A stretch of 64,000 bases of DNA, taken from the NCBI RefSeq assembly GCF_002803515.1, contig NZ_PHQX01000001.1:4131521-4195520 (forward strand), given 5' to 3'. The stretch's first letter is position 1. Every line of letters starts with the position of its first letter. Positions 1 to 8,488 of the stretch are shown here, in pieces. This stretch comes from Stenotrophomonas lactitubi. GTDB taxonomy: Bacteria > Pseudomonadota > Gammaproteobacteria > Xanthomonadales > Xanthomonadaceae. The notes beneath the pieces are model-generated. The model was not told where the DNA came from. It made no database searches and worked only from the letters and a program-made list of their open reading frames with translations. The translations under genes were made by a program, and so were the position numbers.

Positions 1-2
1 AC

Positions 3-782
3 CGTGCCGGCCTGCTGCGCTCAGCCCACCAGGGCCTGCTGTTCCTGGACGAGATCGGCGAACTCGGCCAGGACGAACAGGCGATGCTGCTGCGGGCGCT
101 GGAAGAGAAGCGGTTCCTGCCGGTAGGCAGCGACCGCGAAGTGGAGAGCGACTTCCAGCTGATCGCCGGCACCAACCGCGACCTGCAGCAGTCGGTGCTG
201 GAAGGCCGCTTCCGCGAAGACCTGCTGGCACGCCTCAACCTGTGGACCTACCGCCTGCCGGGCCTGGCCCAGCGCATGGAGGACATCGAACCGAACATCG
301 AGTTCGAGCTGGAACGCTGGTCGCAGGACCAGCATGCGCGGGTACGTTTCAACGTCGAGGCACGCACGCGTTATCTGGCATTCGCCACCAGCCCGGAAGC
401 CGCGTGGCGCGGCAACTTCCGCGATCTGGGCGCGTCGATCATGCGCCTGGCCACCTTGGCGAGTGCCGGGCGCATCCAGATCGAGGGCGTGGAGGACGAG
501 ATCGTGCGCCTGCGGGCGCAGTGGCGCGGCGGCGATGCGCCTTCACCGCTGGATGCACTGTTGGGCGATGCCGTGGACACGCTGGACCGTTTCGATCGCG
601 TGCAGCTGGAAGAAGTGGTGCGGGTCTGTGCGCGCTCGAAATCGCTGTCCGCTGCGGGTCGCGAGCTGTTTGCGGTCTCGCGCACGCAGCGCGCCAGCAC
701 CAACGACGCCGACCGCCTGCGCAAGTATCTGGCCAAGTTCGGGCTGGACTGGGAGCAGGTGCAGGGTCCGGCCATGTCCTAG
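3..782 (+). CDS. rtcR: RtcR, sigma-54-dependent regulator of RNA repair (3' part only)
   Basis: This is the C-terminal 259 residues of a sigma-54 enhancer-binding protein; the 5' end lies outside the window. What is present starts just before the Walker B stretch (LLFLDEIGELG), followed by GTNRDL and the arginine-containing RFREDLLARLN segment of the AAA+ domain. A C-terminal helix-turn-helix region follows (SLSAAGRELFAVSR, then a basic tail ending FGLDWEQ). This tail is characteristic of RtcR, the activator of the rtcBA RNA ligase/cyclase operon. The N-terminal ligand-sensing domain, Walker A and GAFTGA loop are not visible. In other bacteria rtcBA lies divergently upstream, which would be outside this window. 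The identification rests on family resemblance of the AAA+ and C-terminal parts. Confidence 0.85.
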   Translation, partial: RAGLLRSAHQGLLFLDEIGELGQDEQAMLLRALEEKRFLPVGSDREVESDFQLIAGTNRDLQQSVLEGRFREDLLARLNLWTYRLPGLAQRMEDIEPNIEFELERWSQDQHARVRFNVEARTRYLAFATSPEAAWRGNFRDLGASIMRLATLASAGRIQIEGVEDEIVRLRAQWRGGDAPSPLDALLGDAVDTLDRFDRVQLEEVVRVCARSKSLSAAGRELFAVSRTQRASTNDADRLRKYLAKFGLDWEQVQGPAMS

Positions 783-858
783 CGCCGAGCTTGCTCCGAC
801 TGCCACCCACGGCGCATGCTGGGCGCGCGGCACCGCGCCGCCTCCAAGGATGACAGGC

Positions 859-1005
859 ATGCAAAACAACAGACCACCCGTCTGGAGCTCCCAGAAGTCC
901 ATCCTGATCGCCGCGATCATCGCATTGGCGGTGCTGTTCGGTGCCTACCAAGTCGGCAAGGACATGGCGCTGCGCGACAACGCCCGCGGGGCCGCAAGTC
1001 GGTAA
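859..1005 (+). CDS. small single-pass membrane protein, unknown function
   Basis: This is a 48-residue protein with a polar N-terminus (MQNNRPPVWSSQKS), one hydrophobic segment of about 18 residues (ILIAAIIALAVLFGAY) and a charged C-terminus. I chose ATG 859 because AAGGA at 846-850 lies 8 bases upstream; an in-frame ATG at 850 is alternative but would overlap that site. It follows rtcR by 76 bases on the same strand and ends just before a REP cluster. I do not recognise the family. Small single-pass proteins of this kind are common in Stenotrophomonas, and nothing else in the sequence indicates a function. Confidence 0.55.
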   Translation: MQNNRPPVWSSQKSILIAAIIALAVLFGAYQVGKDMALRDNARGAASR

Positions 1006-1014
1006 CGCTCTTCT

Positions 1015-1084
1015 GTAGAGCCGAGCCATGCTCGGCTGCTCTCCGCGACCGACGACATCGTGCCAACCAAGGTTGGCACCTACC
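1015..1084. repeat. SMAG-type REP cluster
   Basis: There are two GTAG palindromes: one with core GAGCCGAGC/GCTCGGCT starting GTAG at 1015, and one with core GTGCCAACC/GGTTGGCAC ending in CTAC at about 1081. They lie between the small membrane protein and the 3' end of the minus-strand gene downstream. Confidence 0.85.
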
Positions 1085-1099
1085 GGTAGAGGCCTACGC

Positions 1100-1654
1100 T
1101 CAGGCGATCTGCACCACGCGTGCGTTCTGGCACAGCGGGTAGCTGCTGACGAATTCAGCGATCGCCTCACGCATCGCCTCGAACGACTGTCCGTACATGT
1201 ACAGCGCGGTCTCGCTCGGGCCCTGCCACCAGCTGCAGATCTCGCCCAGGCCATCGATGCGCTCGGACAGCTGTTCGAATACATGGTTCGAATCGCACTG
1301 CTCGTACACCTCATCCGGCAGGGTCAGGCCGTCGAGGTAGATGCCCAGACCCTCGGTCACGCCGAAGCTGCGATCGGCCTCGCCTGCGCCCTGTATCTGC
1401 GAACCCTTCGGTGCACCCAGCTGCTCCAGCAGGTCGACCAGCTTCGGCACGCCCGCGGCATCAACCAGCGCCACTTCGATATCACCGTATTCGACTTCGC
1501 CTTCGTCGGACATGGCGGTACCGCCACCGGTGATCCCACCCAGCTCGGCCGCCTGCAGCAGCGCATCCAGCGGATCCTCGAACAGCTCATGGCGATGCTC
1601 GGGCTGCAGCCTGGCGTTCAACTTCACGGTGACATGCAGCGTGGGCTCGGTCAT
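1100..1654 (-). CDS. acidic hypothetical protein
   Basis: This 184-residue protein is rich in Asp and Glu, with no signal peptide or membrane segment, so probably cytoplasmic. I do not recognise a family. A region around residues 38-60 has GGITGGGTAMSDEGEVEYGD followed by IEVAL, and the C-terminal half contains SWWQGPSETALYMYG. The start at 1654 is chosen because AGGA lies 8 bases upstream and the residues before it look like REP-derived sequence. It is flanked by REP clusters at both ends, so it is probably transcribed alone. The frame is intact and codon use matches neighbours, so I think it is a real gene. Confidence 0.7.
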   Translation of the reverse strand: MTEPTLHVTVKLNARLQPEHRHELFEDPLDALLQAAELGGITGGGTAMSDEGEVEYGDIEVALVDAAGVPKLVDLLEQLGAPKGSQIQGAGEADRSFGVTEGLGIYLDGLTLPDEVYEQCDSNHVFEQLSERIDGLGEICSWWQGPSETALYMYGQSFEAMREAIAEFVSSYPLCQNARVVQIA

Positions 1655-1685
1655 GAGGGCGTTCCTGGGAGATGTGGCCGCTATT

Positions 1686-1749
1686 GTAGAGCCGCGCCTG
1701 CTCGACTGGCTTTGCTGCGGAAAGCAGCCGAGCATGGGCTCGGCTCTAC
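1686..1749. repeat. SMAG-type REP pair (inverted)
   Basis: A GTAG palindrome (GTAGAGCCGCGCCTGCTCG) and a second in opposite orientation ending GGCTCGGCTCTAC form a head-to-head pair between two minus-strand genes. Confidence 0.85.
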
Positions 1750-1759
1750 AAGACCGCGG

Positions 1760-2086
1760 TCAGCGCAGGAACGGCGGCACTTTCCGTTTCAGCAGCTCCA
1801 CCAGCACCGGGTCCATGTACTCGTAGTCGTCCGGGATATCCAGGCAGATCACGCGCTTGCCCTTCAGCCACGGCTTATAGCGGCTGGAGAGGCGGTTGCG
1901 GTGGGCTCGCTCCATCACGAACACCAGGTCGGCCCACTGCAACAGCTCGGGGCTGAGGATCTCTTCGGCGTCGGCGAGCAGCCCGGCCGAGGCGGTCTCG
2001 ATGCCCGGCCACTCGGCGAACACCTGCTCGGCCGTCGGGCTGCGCAGGCGGTTCTGGCTGCAGAGGAAGAGAACCTTGCGGGTCAT
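1760..2086 (-). CDS. low-molecular-weight protein tyrosine phosphatase-like protein
   Basis: This 108-residue protein begins with a P-loop phosphatase motif, LFLCSQNRLRSPTAE, in which Cys9 and Arg15 form C-x5-R. This matches the small predicted protein tyrosine phosphatases (COG4551) rather than the longer classical LMW-PTP, which has about 150 residues and a DP general-acid motif. Possible acid residues here are in LDIPDDYEYMDP. The likely reaction is phosphomonoester or phosphotyrosine hydrolysis in the cytoplasm; the substrate is unknown. It lies 105 bases upstream of the acidic hypothetical gene, with a REP pair between. No pathway can be inferred from neighbours. Confidence 0.75.
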   Translation of the reverse strand: MTRKVLFLCSQNRLRSPTAEQVFAEWPGIETASAGLLADAEEILSPELLQWADLVFVMERAHRNRLSSRYKPWLKGKRVICLDIPDDYEYMDPVLVELLKRKVPPFLR

Positions 2087-2100
2087 GACAGCAGCGTATC

Positions 2101-2140
2101 GGGGTCGGATCCCTTTTCCAACGGAAAAGGGCTCTGGCCC
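2101..2140. repeat. CCCTTTTCC-type palindrome (second repeat family)
   Basis: This is an imperfect inverted repeat of the form GGTCGGATCCCTTTTCC-AAC-GGAAAAGGG. Related copies occur at 18801-18839 and 30148-30187. It has no GTAG and so is distinct from the SMAG repeats. Confidence 0.7.
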
Positions 2141-2221
2141 TGCGCAGTACCTTCAGAGACGTTGCATGGCCGCCGCAGACTTCATCAGCGATCATTGGGC
2201 TATCGCATCTTGGACACGCCC

Positions 2222-2932
2222 ATGATTACCAGAGATGACCTGTTGCAGGAGTTCGGGGAGGTAACCGAGGTCCACGGCTGCTACTTCGCCAAGTACACCG
2301 TGGCGACATTCGATCTTCATTGCTGTTTGAGGACCACCGATGGCCAGGATCTGATGGTTGTCTCAAAGAACATCAACGATCCGGAACTCGCCTCCAGCGT
2401 TGTACTGGAAGCACCGCGCCATCTGTCTCACGACAGGCCAACGATCTTCACTATTTCTTCCAATGCTTATGGGTTCACCCACGCAATGGCGGTGCCCAGC
2501 ACGTATCACGGGTTCCTCAACCAGATTGAGGGTCGTGCGAACCTGTTCCTGTGCGTGCCGATCTTCCAGTGCGAGTTCAGCGGCGAGGAATCAGCAGAGG
2601 AGTTCCGGCTGGCCACGACGCATGTCGTTCCGATCTACGAGTGGGACAGAACCGTGCAACCCAAGGTCAGCGTGTACTTCGACACCCCCCGCACCGGCGG
2701 CGGCACAGACGAGTCCGGCGCCCTCGTGCCGTTGCGGGTACTCCTGGCTGAAATCGACAATCTGAGCGGCGTAGGCGACGGCTTCATCGAGATCACCAAT
2801 TATCGCGACGAGGTGATCGAGGTGTTGTCGCCGGAAAAAGGCAGCTATGTGTTGATCCGCAACCGGCAGGATGAGGAAATGATGGAGCGCGTGCGGCTGG
2901 TGGCAGCAGTGGAGACGTTCACCACCAAGTGA
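2222..2932 (+). CDS. hypothetical protein, unknown family
   Basis: This 236-residue protein is apparently cytoplasmic, with no signal peptide or membrane segments. Landmarks are MITRDDLLQEFGEVTEVHG at the N-terminus, a central FTHAMAVPSTYHGFLNQIEG and a C-terminus ending ETFTTK. I do not recognise it. Base composition in the first third is less GC-rich than in neighbouring genes, a weak hint of foreign origin. No good ribosome-binding site precedes ATG 2222; it is chosen because the sequence before it is the palindromic repeat and then non-coding-looking DNA. It is isolated between the phosphatase (divergent) and uvrD (convergent). Confidence 0.65.
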   Translation: MITRDDLLQEFGEVTEVHGCYFAKYTVATFDLHCCLRTTDGQDLMVVSKNINDPELASSVVLEAPRHLSHDRPTIFTISSNAYGFTHAMAVPSTYHGFLNQIEGRANLFLCVPIFQCEFSGEESAEEFRLATTHVVPIYEWDRTVQPKVSVYFDTPRTGGGTDESGALVPLRVLLAEIDNLSGVGDGFIEITNYRDEVIEVLSPEKGSYVLIRNRQDEEMMERVRLVAAVETFTTK

Positions 2933-2947
2933 CGCCCAGCCGTTTTT

Positions 2948-3013
2948 GTAGAGCCGAGCCCATGCTCGGCTGAATTTTCCGGCCAACCGCAGCCGAGCAT
3001 GGCTCGGCTCTAC
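2948..3013. repeat. SMAG-type REP pair (inverted), probable shared terminator
   Basis: Two copies of the GAGCCGAGC..GCTCGGCT palindrome in opposite orientation lie between the convergent 3' ends of the hypothetical gene and uvrD. GTAG is at 2948 and CTAC at 3010-3013. Each can form a hairpin and the pair could end transcription from both sides. Confidence 0.85.
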
Positions 3014-3038
3014 AGATGTCCCGGCCCCCTGACAGCGA

Positions 3039-5231
3039 TCAGATCACCGTCAGGTTGGCATACGCCATCACCAGCCACTTGCTGCCGGCGTCGGCGAACT
3101 CGATCTGCACGCGTGCATGGGCGCCGTTGCCTTCGTAGTCGGTCACCATGCCTTCGCCGAACTTGGGATGGTTGACCAGCGCACCCAGCTTGATCGGCGG
3201 CGCTTCGATGGCGGCGTGACCCATCACCCGGCTTGCGCCCATCGAGGCCGGTCGCGAGACCTGCACCTTCGGCCGCACTTCATGCAGCAGCTCGCGCGGG
3301 ATCTCGCGCAGGAAGCGCGACGGCAGGCTGTAGTTGTCCTGGCCGTGGATGCGCCGCGATTCGGCGTAGCTCAGCACCAGCTTCTGTCGCGCACGGGTGA
3401 TGCCAACGTAGGCCAGTCGACGTTCTTCCTCCAGCCGCCCGCTTTCCTCCAGCGACCGCGCGCTGGGGAACAGGCCCTCTTCCACGCCGGCCAGGAACAC
3501 CAGCGGGAATTCCAGCCCCTTGGCCGAGTGCAGCGTCATCAGCTGCACGCCCTCCTCGCCCGCCTGCGCTTGGCCTTCACCGGCTTCCAGCGCGGCATAG
3601 GCCAGGAACGCGACCAGCTCGTCCATGTCCTCGCCTATTTCCTCGATGTCGTCGGCACGGCGCACGAAGCGCGAGGCTACCGACACCAGTTCGTCGAGGT
3701 TGTCGGTGCGCGATTCCGAATCCAGCGCGTTGCGGCTCTCCTTGCTCCAGTGCTCGCGCAGCTGCGAGCGCACCAGGACATGGTCCACGCGCTCGGCAAG
3801 GGTCATCTGCAGGGTCTGCGCCTGCAGTTCATTGACCAGCACCAGGAAGCCGGCCAGCGCGTTGCGCGCACGCGCCGCCAGTGCGCTGCCCTGGGTCACC
3901 AGCATGGTGGCTTCCCACAGCGAGATGCCCTGGGCGCGTGCTTCGCGGCGCACTTCGTCCAGCGTGCGGTCACCGATGCCACGCGTGGGCGTGTTCACCG
4001 CGCGCTCGAATGCAGCGTCGTCGTTGCGGTTGGACAACAGGCGCAGGTACGCCAGCGCATCCTTCACTTCGGCGCGCTCGAAGAAGCGCATGCCGCCATA
4101 CACGCGGTACGGCACCTGTTCGCTCAGCAGCGCCTCTTCCAGCGCGCGCGACTGCGCGTTGCTGCGGTAGAGCACGGCCACTTCGGTGTAGCTGCCACCA
4201 TCGCGCACCCACTGCCGCGCGCGCTCGACGATGTAGCGCGCCTCGTCCATCTCGTTGTACGCCGCGTACAGGTCGATCGGATCGCCGTCGCCGCTGTCGG
4301 TCCACAGCTGCTTGCCGATGCGGTCCGGGTTGTGCGCGATCACCGCGTTGGCGGCGTTGAGGATGTTGGCGGTGGAGCGGTAGTTCTGTTCCAGGCGGAT
4401 GGTCTGCGCGCCCGGGAAATCGCGCAGGAAGCCCTGCACGTTCTCGACCTTGGCGCCGCGCCAGCCATAGATGGCCTGGTCATCGTCACCGACCACGAAC
4501 ACGTGGCCCTCATGCCCGGCCAGCACACGCACGAAGGCGTACTGGATGGCGTTGGTATCCTGGAATTCGTCAACCAGGATCTCGCGGAACCGCGCACGGT
4601 AATGCGACAGCAACGGCGGGTTGTCGCGCAGCAGTTCGTGCGCGCGCAGCAGCAGCTCGGCGAAATCGACCAGGCCGGCGCGGTCGCAGCGCGCCTGGTA
4701 CTCGGCATAGGCCTGGCGCATGGTTTCCAGCCACGCGTCGTTCGGCTCGGGCTGGATGTGCTGCGGGCGGCGGCCCTCATCCTTCTGCGCGTTGATCCAC
4801 CAGGCAATCTGCTTGGGCGGGTACTTGCCGTCATCCAGCTCCAGCGCCTGCACCACGCGCTTGACCAGCCGCAGCTGATCGTCCGAATCCATCACCTGGA
4901 AGCTTTCCGGCAGCTTGGCGTCCTGCCAGTGCAGGCGCAGCAGGCGGTTGGCCAGGCCGTGGAAGGTGCCGATCCACATGCCGCGGCTGCCATGCGGCAG
5001 CTGCGCGTCGATGCGATGGCGCATCTCGCCGGCGGCCTTGTTGGTGAAGGTCACCGCGAAGATGCCGTGGGTCGGCACGCCTTCGACTTCATGCAGCCAG
5101 GCAATGCGGTGGGTGAGTACGCGCGTCTTGCCCGACCCGGCACCGGCCAGCACCAGGTGGTGACCGAGGGGAGCGGAGACGGCTTCGCGCTGGGCCGGGT
5201 TCAGGCCATCAAGCAAGTGGGAGACATCCAT
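3039..5231 (-). CDS. uvrD: DNA helicase II UvrD
   Basis: This 730-residue SF1 3'-5' helicase acts in nucleotide excision repair and mismatch repair, unwinding DNA after incision. The start MDVSHLLDGLNPAQREAV and Walker A GAGSGKT at residues 30-36 match E. coli UvrD closely. Also visible are DEFQDTNAIQYAF (motif II), GDDDQAIYGWRGA (motif III), LEQNYRST (motif IV), LMTLHSAKGLEFP (motif V) and VGITRARQKL (motif VI). The C-terminus (GMVTDYEGNG onward) is the usual Tudor-like tail. It begins 9 bases after the FAD oxidoreductase stop, so the two are probably co-transcribed. The GGAGG upstream is only 1 base from the ATG, an unusually tight spacing, but the N-terminal match leaves little doubt about the start. 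Confidence 0.97.
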   Translation of the reverse strand: MDVSHLLDGLNPAQREAVSAPLGHHLVLAGAGSGKTRVLTHRIAWLHEVEGVPTHGIFAVTFTNKAAGEMRHRIDAQLPHGSRGMWIGTFHGLANRLLRLHWQDAKLPESFQVMDSDDQLRLVKRVVQALELDDGKYPPKQIAWWINAQKDEGRRPQHIQPEPNDAWLETMRQAYAEYQARCDRAGLVDFAELLLRAHELLRDNPPLLSHYRARFREILVDEFQDTNAIQYAFVRVLAGHEGHVFVVGDDDQAIYGWRGAKVENVQGFLRDFPGAQTIRLEQNYRSTANILNAANAVIAHNPDRIGKQLWTDSGDGDPIDLYAAYNEMDEARYIVERARQWVRDGGSYTEVAVLYRSNAQSRALEEALLSEQVPYRVYGGMRFFERAEVKDALAYLRLLSNRNDDAAFERAVNTPTRGIGDRTLDEVRREARAQGISLWEATMLVTQGSALAARARNALAGFLVLVNELQAQTLQMTLAERVDHVLVRSQLREHWSKESRNALDSESRTDNLDELVSVASRFVRRADDIEEIGEDMDELVAFLAYAALEAGEGQAQAGEEGVQLMTLHSAKGLEFPLVFLAGVEEGLFPSARSLEESGRLEEERRLAYVGITRARQKLVLSYAESRRIHGQDNYSLPSRFLREIPRELLHEVRPKVQVSRPASMGASRVMGHAAIEAPPIKLGALVNHPKFGEGMVTDYEGNGAHARVQIEFADAGSKWLVMAYANLTVI

Positions 5232-5240
5232 GCCTCCATT

Positions 5241-6644
5241 TTACGGCATCGACGTCGCAGCTCCTGCGACCACCTGTGCGGCCAGTGCCTGTGCCTGCTG
5301 ACGCAGTTCAGGCACCGCCAGGCTTTCCCACAGGTTGCCGATGCGCAGGCTGCCGAGTACGCCCAGGCGCGCCTGCGACTGGCCGCCCGCTGCGCACAGC
5401 CGGTCGCCGGGCACACTGCTGTCCAGGCCCAGCCCATGCGGACCGGGACGGGCCAGTCCATCGGCCTGCAGCTGCTGCAGCAAGGGGTTGCGCAGCGCCG
5501 AGGCGCGGGTTTCCACGCCCGTGGCATTGACCACCGCGCCGATCGTCCACTGCACGTTGCCGCCGCCCGCCTCGCGACCCGACAGCCACAGGGCGTCCCC
5601 GTCGCGCCACACGCGTTGCAGGCGGGCGCGGTGGACGCGCAGCTGGCCGCTGGCCTGCAGCGCCTGCAACTGCTCGGCCACCGGTTCAGCGATGCGGTGG
5701 CGGTGCACATCCCAGTAGCGCACCACGTGGCGCAGGAAGCGGCGCTGGTCGGCCTCGCCCAGACTAAGCCACAGTGCCTGGCCATGCGGGCGGATGCGAT
5801 CCATCACGCCCTGCCATGGGATGCCATCGGCCTGTGCCTGCCGTGCGTGCTGGCGCAGTGCACGCAGACGCTGGCGCAGGGTCATCGTCAGCAGCTCCTG
5901 CGGGTCGAACGCCGGCAGGCCACCGTGTGCATGCGGCAACGGCAGCAGGCCATGGCGCGAGATCACGTGCAGCGGCCCGCTGTGACCGGCGGCCACGAGC
6001 GCCAACACGGTGTCCGCCATGCTCAGCCCGGAGCCGACGATGGCCAGTGCATGGCCACCGGCCAGCGTGCGCACGCCGTCGTAATCCCAGGCTTCGACCA
6101 CGTCATCGGCGGGCAGCGCGTCGGCGCCGTCCACTGGCAGCGGCCGCATGCTGTTGCCGGTAGCGATCACCGCCTGCGCTGCATGCAGCGTTTGGCCATC
6201 GCCCAGCTGCAATTGGTAACCGTGGTCATCGGCATGCAGCGCCAGCACCGGTTGGGCGATGACCTGCAATCGGGCTGCGCTGGCCGCTTCGGCCTCGCGC
6301 AGGCGCTGCTGCAGATAAGCGGCGAAGTAGTGGCGACACACGTAACGCTCGCCCAGCACCTCGCGCGCCTCGCCCGGATAGGCGTTGGCCGTCTGCAGGT
6401 AATCGAGGAAGTCGCCGGGCTGGTCGGGGAACGCACTCATCTTCGCCGCCGGCACGTTCAGCAGATGCTCCGGCCACGGCGTGGCATAGGCGATGCCCTG
6501 TGCCAGCTGCGAGGCGGGTTCGAAGATGGCCAGCGCCAGCGGCGCCCGGGCCTGGCGCAACACCTGGATCGCCACCAGCACCCCGGCCGCACCACCACCG
6601 ATGATCGCCAGGTCCAGTTCGCCATTACGCGGTGAATCAGTCAT
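5241..6644 (-). CDS. FAD/NAD(P)-binding oxidoreductase
   Basis: This protein of about 467 residues has an N-terminal dinucleotide-binding fold: LDLAIIGGGAAGVLVAIQVL matches GxGxxG with the usual hydrophobic strand. A second nucleotide-binding stretch is seen at GGHALAIVGSGLSMAD. The arrangement fits the FAD-NAD(P)-binding family (Pfam NAD_binding_9 type). The substrate is not known. The start at 6644 (MTDSPRNG) is preferred; an ATG at 6662 is also in frame and neither has a clear ribosome-binding site. uvrD follows 9 bases downstream, so this is the first gene of a probable two-gene operon, although no functional link to repair is obvious. Confidence 0.8.
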   Translation of the reverse strand: MTDSPRNGELDLAIIGGGAAGVLVAIQVLRQARAPLALAIFEPASQLAQGIAYATPWPEHLLNVPAAKMSAFPDQPGDFLDYLQTANAYPGEAREVLGERYVCRHYFAAYLQQRLREAEAASAARLQVIAQPVLALHADDHGYQLQLGDGQTLHAAQAVIATGNSMRPLPVDGADALPADDVVEAWDYDGVRTLAGGHALAIVGSGLSMADTVLALVAAGHSGPLHVISRHGLLPLPHAHGGLPAFDPQELLTMTLRQRLRALRQHARQAQADGIPWQGVMDRIRPHGQALWLSLGEADQRRFLRHVVRYWDVHRHRIAEPVAEQLQALQASGQLRVHRARLQRVWRDGDALWLSGREAGGGNVQWTIGAVVNATGVETRASALRNPLLQQLQADGLARPGPHGLGLDSSVPGDRLCAAGGQSQARLGVLGSLRIGNLWESLAVPELRQQAQALAAQVVAGAATSMP

Positions 6645-6686
6645 GCGCCGATTGTAGGCCATCGCCCCTGCCCGGCTGGCGCCGGC

Positions 6687-8105
6687 CTACATCAATGCAT
6701 CGGCCAGGCGCGCGATGCCCTCGCGGCTGCGCAGCCACGCTGGGCGCTTGCGCCACTGCTCCAGGTCCAGCAGGCGTGACTGGCGCAGATAGTCGTCCTC
6801 GATGGCGATCAGCTGCGTGACCAGTTGACGGTCGTAGCAGATCAGGCCGATTTCGGCATTCAGCGCGAACGAGCGGATATCCATGTTGATCGACCCCAGC
6901 ACGGCGATGTCCTCGTCCACGCTCATGTGCTTGGCATGCAGGAACTGCGGCTCGTACAGCGCGATCTGCACCCCGCAGCGCAGCAGCTCGTCGTAGTAGG
7001 CCTCCTGCGCCCACGAGGTCAGCCGCTGGTTGTTGCTGGCCGACAGGATCAGCTGCACCTGCACGCCGGACAGTGCGGCGATGCGCAGTGCACTCAGCGT
7101 TGCTTCGTCGGGCACGAAGTACGGCGTCACCATCACAAGCCGGCGCCGGGCAAGATGGATCAGCGCGGCCACCGCATCGCGCGCGTTGCTGTAGGGGTAG
7201 GCCGGGCCGCTGGGCAGCAGCTGGGTGGCGATGTCCTCGCTGCACACCGGCACGTCGGCGATGACGTCCAGGCGCTGCCCGGTTTCGATGTACCAGTCGC
7301 TGGCGAACACCGCTTCAAGGTGCGCCACCGCCGGCCCGCGCACGCGCGCCACCAGTTCACGGTTGGGGTGGCCGGCCACGAATTCAGGCCGCGCCAGGTT
7401 CTGCGAACCGACATAGCCCACTTCGTTGTCGATCACCGCGATCTTGCGGTGGTTGCGCAGGTCCATGCGCCCGCTGCGGCGCCAGCGCAGTCCGCCGGGC
7501 AGCATCGCGCGCACTTCGACGTCACGTGACCGCAGCCGCTTGCTGTACGCGCGAAGGCCGCGCTTGGCGCCCACCGCATCCAGCAGCACGCGGCACTGCA
7601 CGCCACGCGCTGCGGCATGCTGCAGGGCTTCGACGATGGCCTCGCCCACGGTGTCATCGAACATCAGGTAATACAGCAGGTGCACCCGGTCCTGGGCCTG
7701 GTCGATGTCGGCGATCAGGTTGTGCAGTGATTCGTCGTAGTCGGTCAGCAGATCGACCGCGTTGCCGTGCACCGGCATGAAATCGCCCTGACGCTGCACC
7801 AGCGGCACCACTTCGGCGCTGGCCGAATCGGGCTGCGGCGTCCAGCGCAGGCGGCGCTGCAGCGCCTGTTCCTCGCGGATCACCTGCGAGGCCTCGGCCT
7901 GCCGGCGGATGCGTTCGCGCGACAACCACGGATGCCCGAACAGCAGGTACAGCGGCAGGCCCAGCAGCGGCACGAAGCCGACCAGCAGCAGCCAGCTGCG
8001 CGCCGCGCCCGGCGTAGTGCGGGTGGGGATCCAGCACAGCGCCACCAGCCGGATCAGCCAGTCGATCAGCAGCAGATACGAACCCAGCAACCACTCGAAC
8101 AGCAT
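6687..8105 (-). CDS. cls: cardiolipin synthase (phospholipase D family)
   Basis: This 472-residue inner-membrane enzyme condenses two phosphatidylglycerols, or PG with another phospholipid, into cardiolipin. Two N-terminal membrane segments are seen (residues 4-27 and 38-60), then two HKD catalytic motifs: NHRKIAVID, and HAKHMSVDED about 180 residues later. Length and architecture match ClsA-type synthases. The start at 8105 (MLFEWLLGSYLLL) is chosen because the residues before it translate a REP cluster. There is no strong ribosome-binding site. It ends 42 bases upstream of the FAD oxidoreductase gene on the same strand and could be co-transcribed with it. Confidence 0.92.
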   Translation of the reverse strand: MLFEWLLGSYLLLIDWLIRLVALCWIPTRTTPGAARSWLLLVGFVPLLGLPLYLLFGHPWLSRERIRRQAEASQVIREEQALQRRLRWTPQPDSASAEVVPLVQRQGDFMPVHGNAVDLLTDYDESLHNLIADIDQAQDRVHLLYYLMFDDTVGEAIVEALQHAAARGVQCRVLLDAVGAKRGLRAYSKRLRSRDVEVRAMLPGGLRWRRSGRMDLRNHRKIAVIDNEVGYVGSQNLARPEFVAGHPNRELVARVRGPAVAHLEAVFASDWYIETGQRLDVIADVPVCSEDIATQLLPSGPAYPYSNARDAVAALIHLARRRLVMVTPYFVPDEATLSALRIAALSGVQVQLILSASNNQRLTSWAQEAYYDELLRCGVQIALYEPQFLHAKHMSVDEDIAVLGSINMDIRSFALNAEIGLICYDRQLVTQLIAIEDDYLRQSRLLDLEQWRKRPAWLRSREGIARLADALM

Positions 8106-8154
8106 CAGGCGCGCCCGTCGGGAGGGTGATGGGCCATTCTGCCCAGCGGGGTGG

Positions 8155-8239
8155 GTAGAGTCGAGCCGCGCCAAGCGTGCCGACCAACGGTCGGCACCCA
8201 CCGGGGTCGGAACGTGCCGACCAAGGTCGACACCTACCG
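8155..8239. repeat. SMAG-type REP cluster
   Basis: There are three palindromes: GTAG at 8155, then GTGCCGACC..GGTCGGCAC in the middle, then GTGCCGACC..GGTCGACAC ending CTAC. They separate the rpmG terminator from the cls start. Confidence 0.8.
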
Positions 8240-8253
8240 GGGGCGGGGAGCCA

Positions 8254-8283
8254 CAAAAAAACCCGCCACGAGGGCGGGTTTCT
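8254..8283 (-). terminator. rho-independent terminator of rpmB-rpmG
   Basis: On the minus strand the stem AAACCCGCC / GGCGGGTTT with a 4-base loop is followed by a run of T. It lies 28 bases after the rpmG stop. T-rich sequence on both flanks could let it act in both directions. Confidence 0.9.
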
Positions 8284-8310
8284 TCGGAGGCAATCAGCAA
8301 TCCTTGCGGA

Positions 8311-8475
8311 TTACTTGATCTTGCCTTCCTTGTACGGGACGTGCTTGCGCACGACCGGATCGTACTTGGAGAATTCCATCTTCCCCGGGGTGTTCTTCTT
8401 GTTCTTGTCGGTCGTGTAGAAGTGACCGGTACCAGCGGTCGAAATCATACGGACCTTATCGCGCTTGCCTGCCAT
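8311..8475 (-). CDS. rpmG: 50S ribosomal protein L33
   Basis: This 54-residue basic protein begins [20 protein letters not shown] and ends [10 protein letters not shown], a clear match to L33 of the large ribosomal subunit. It lacks the zinc-binding CxxC pairs, so it is the zinc-independent (C-minus) form. It starts 13 bases downstream of rpmB and is followed by a strong terminator, giving the usual two-gene rpmB-rpmG operon. Confidence 0.97.
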   Translation of the reverse strand: MAGKRDKVRMISTAGTGHFYTTDKNKKNTPGKMEFSKYDPVVRKHVPYKEGKIK

Positions 8476-8488
8476 GATCGTCTACTCC

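Noticed and set aside
3117..6635. Plus-strand frame of 1172 codons opposite uvrD and the FAD oxidoreductase
   Set aside because: It mirrors two clearly conserved genes. Long antisense frames are expected in DNA with such high third-position GC; composition (His, Gln, Arg, Ala-rich) is that of an antisense translation. The same holds for frames opposite czcA, parB, tamB and glyS.
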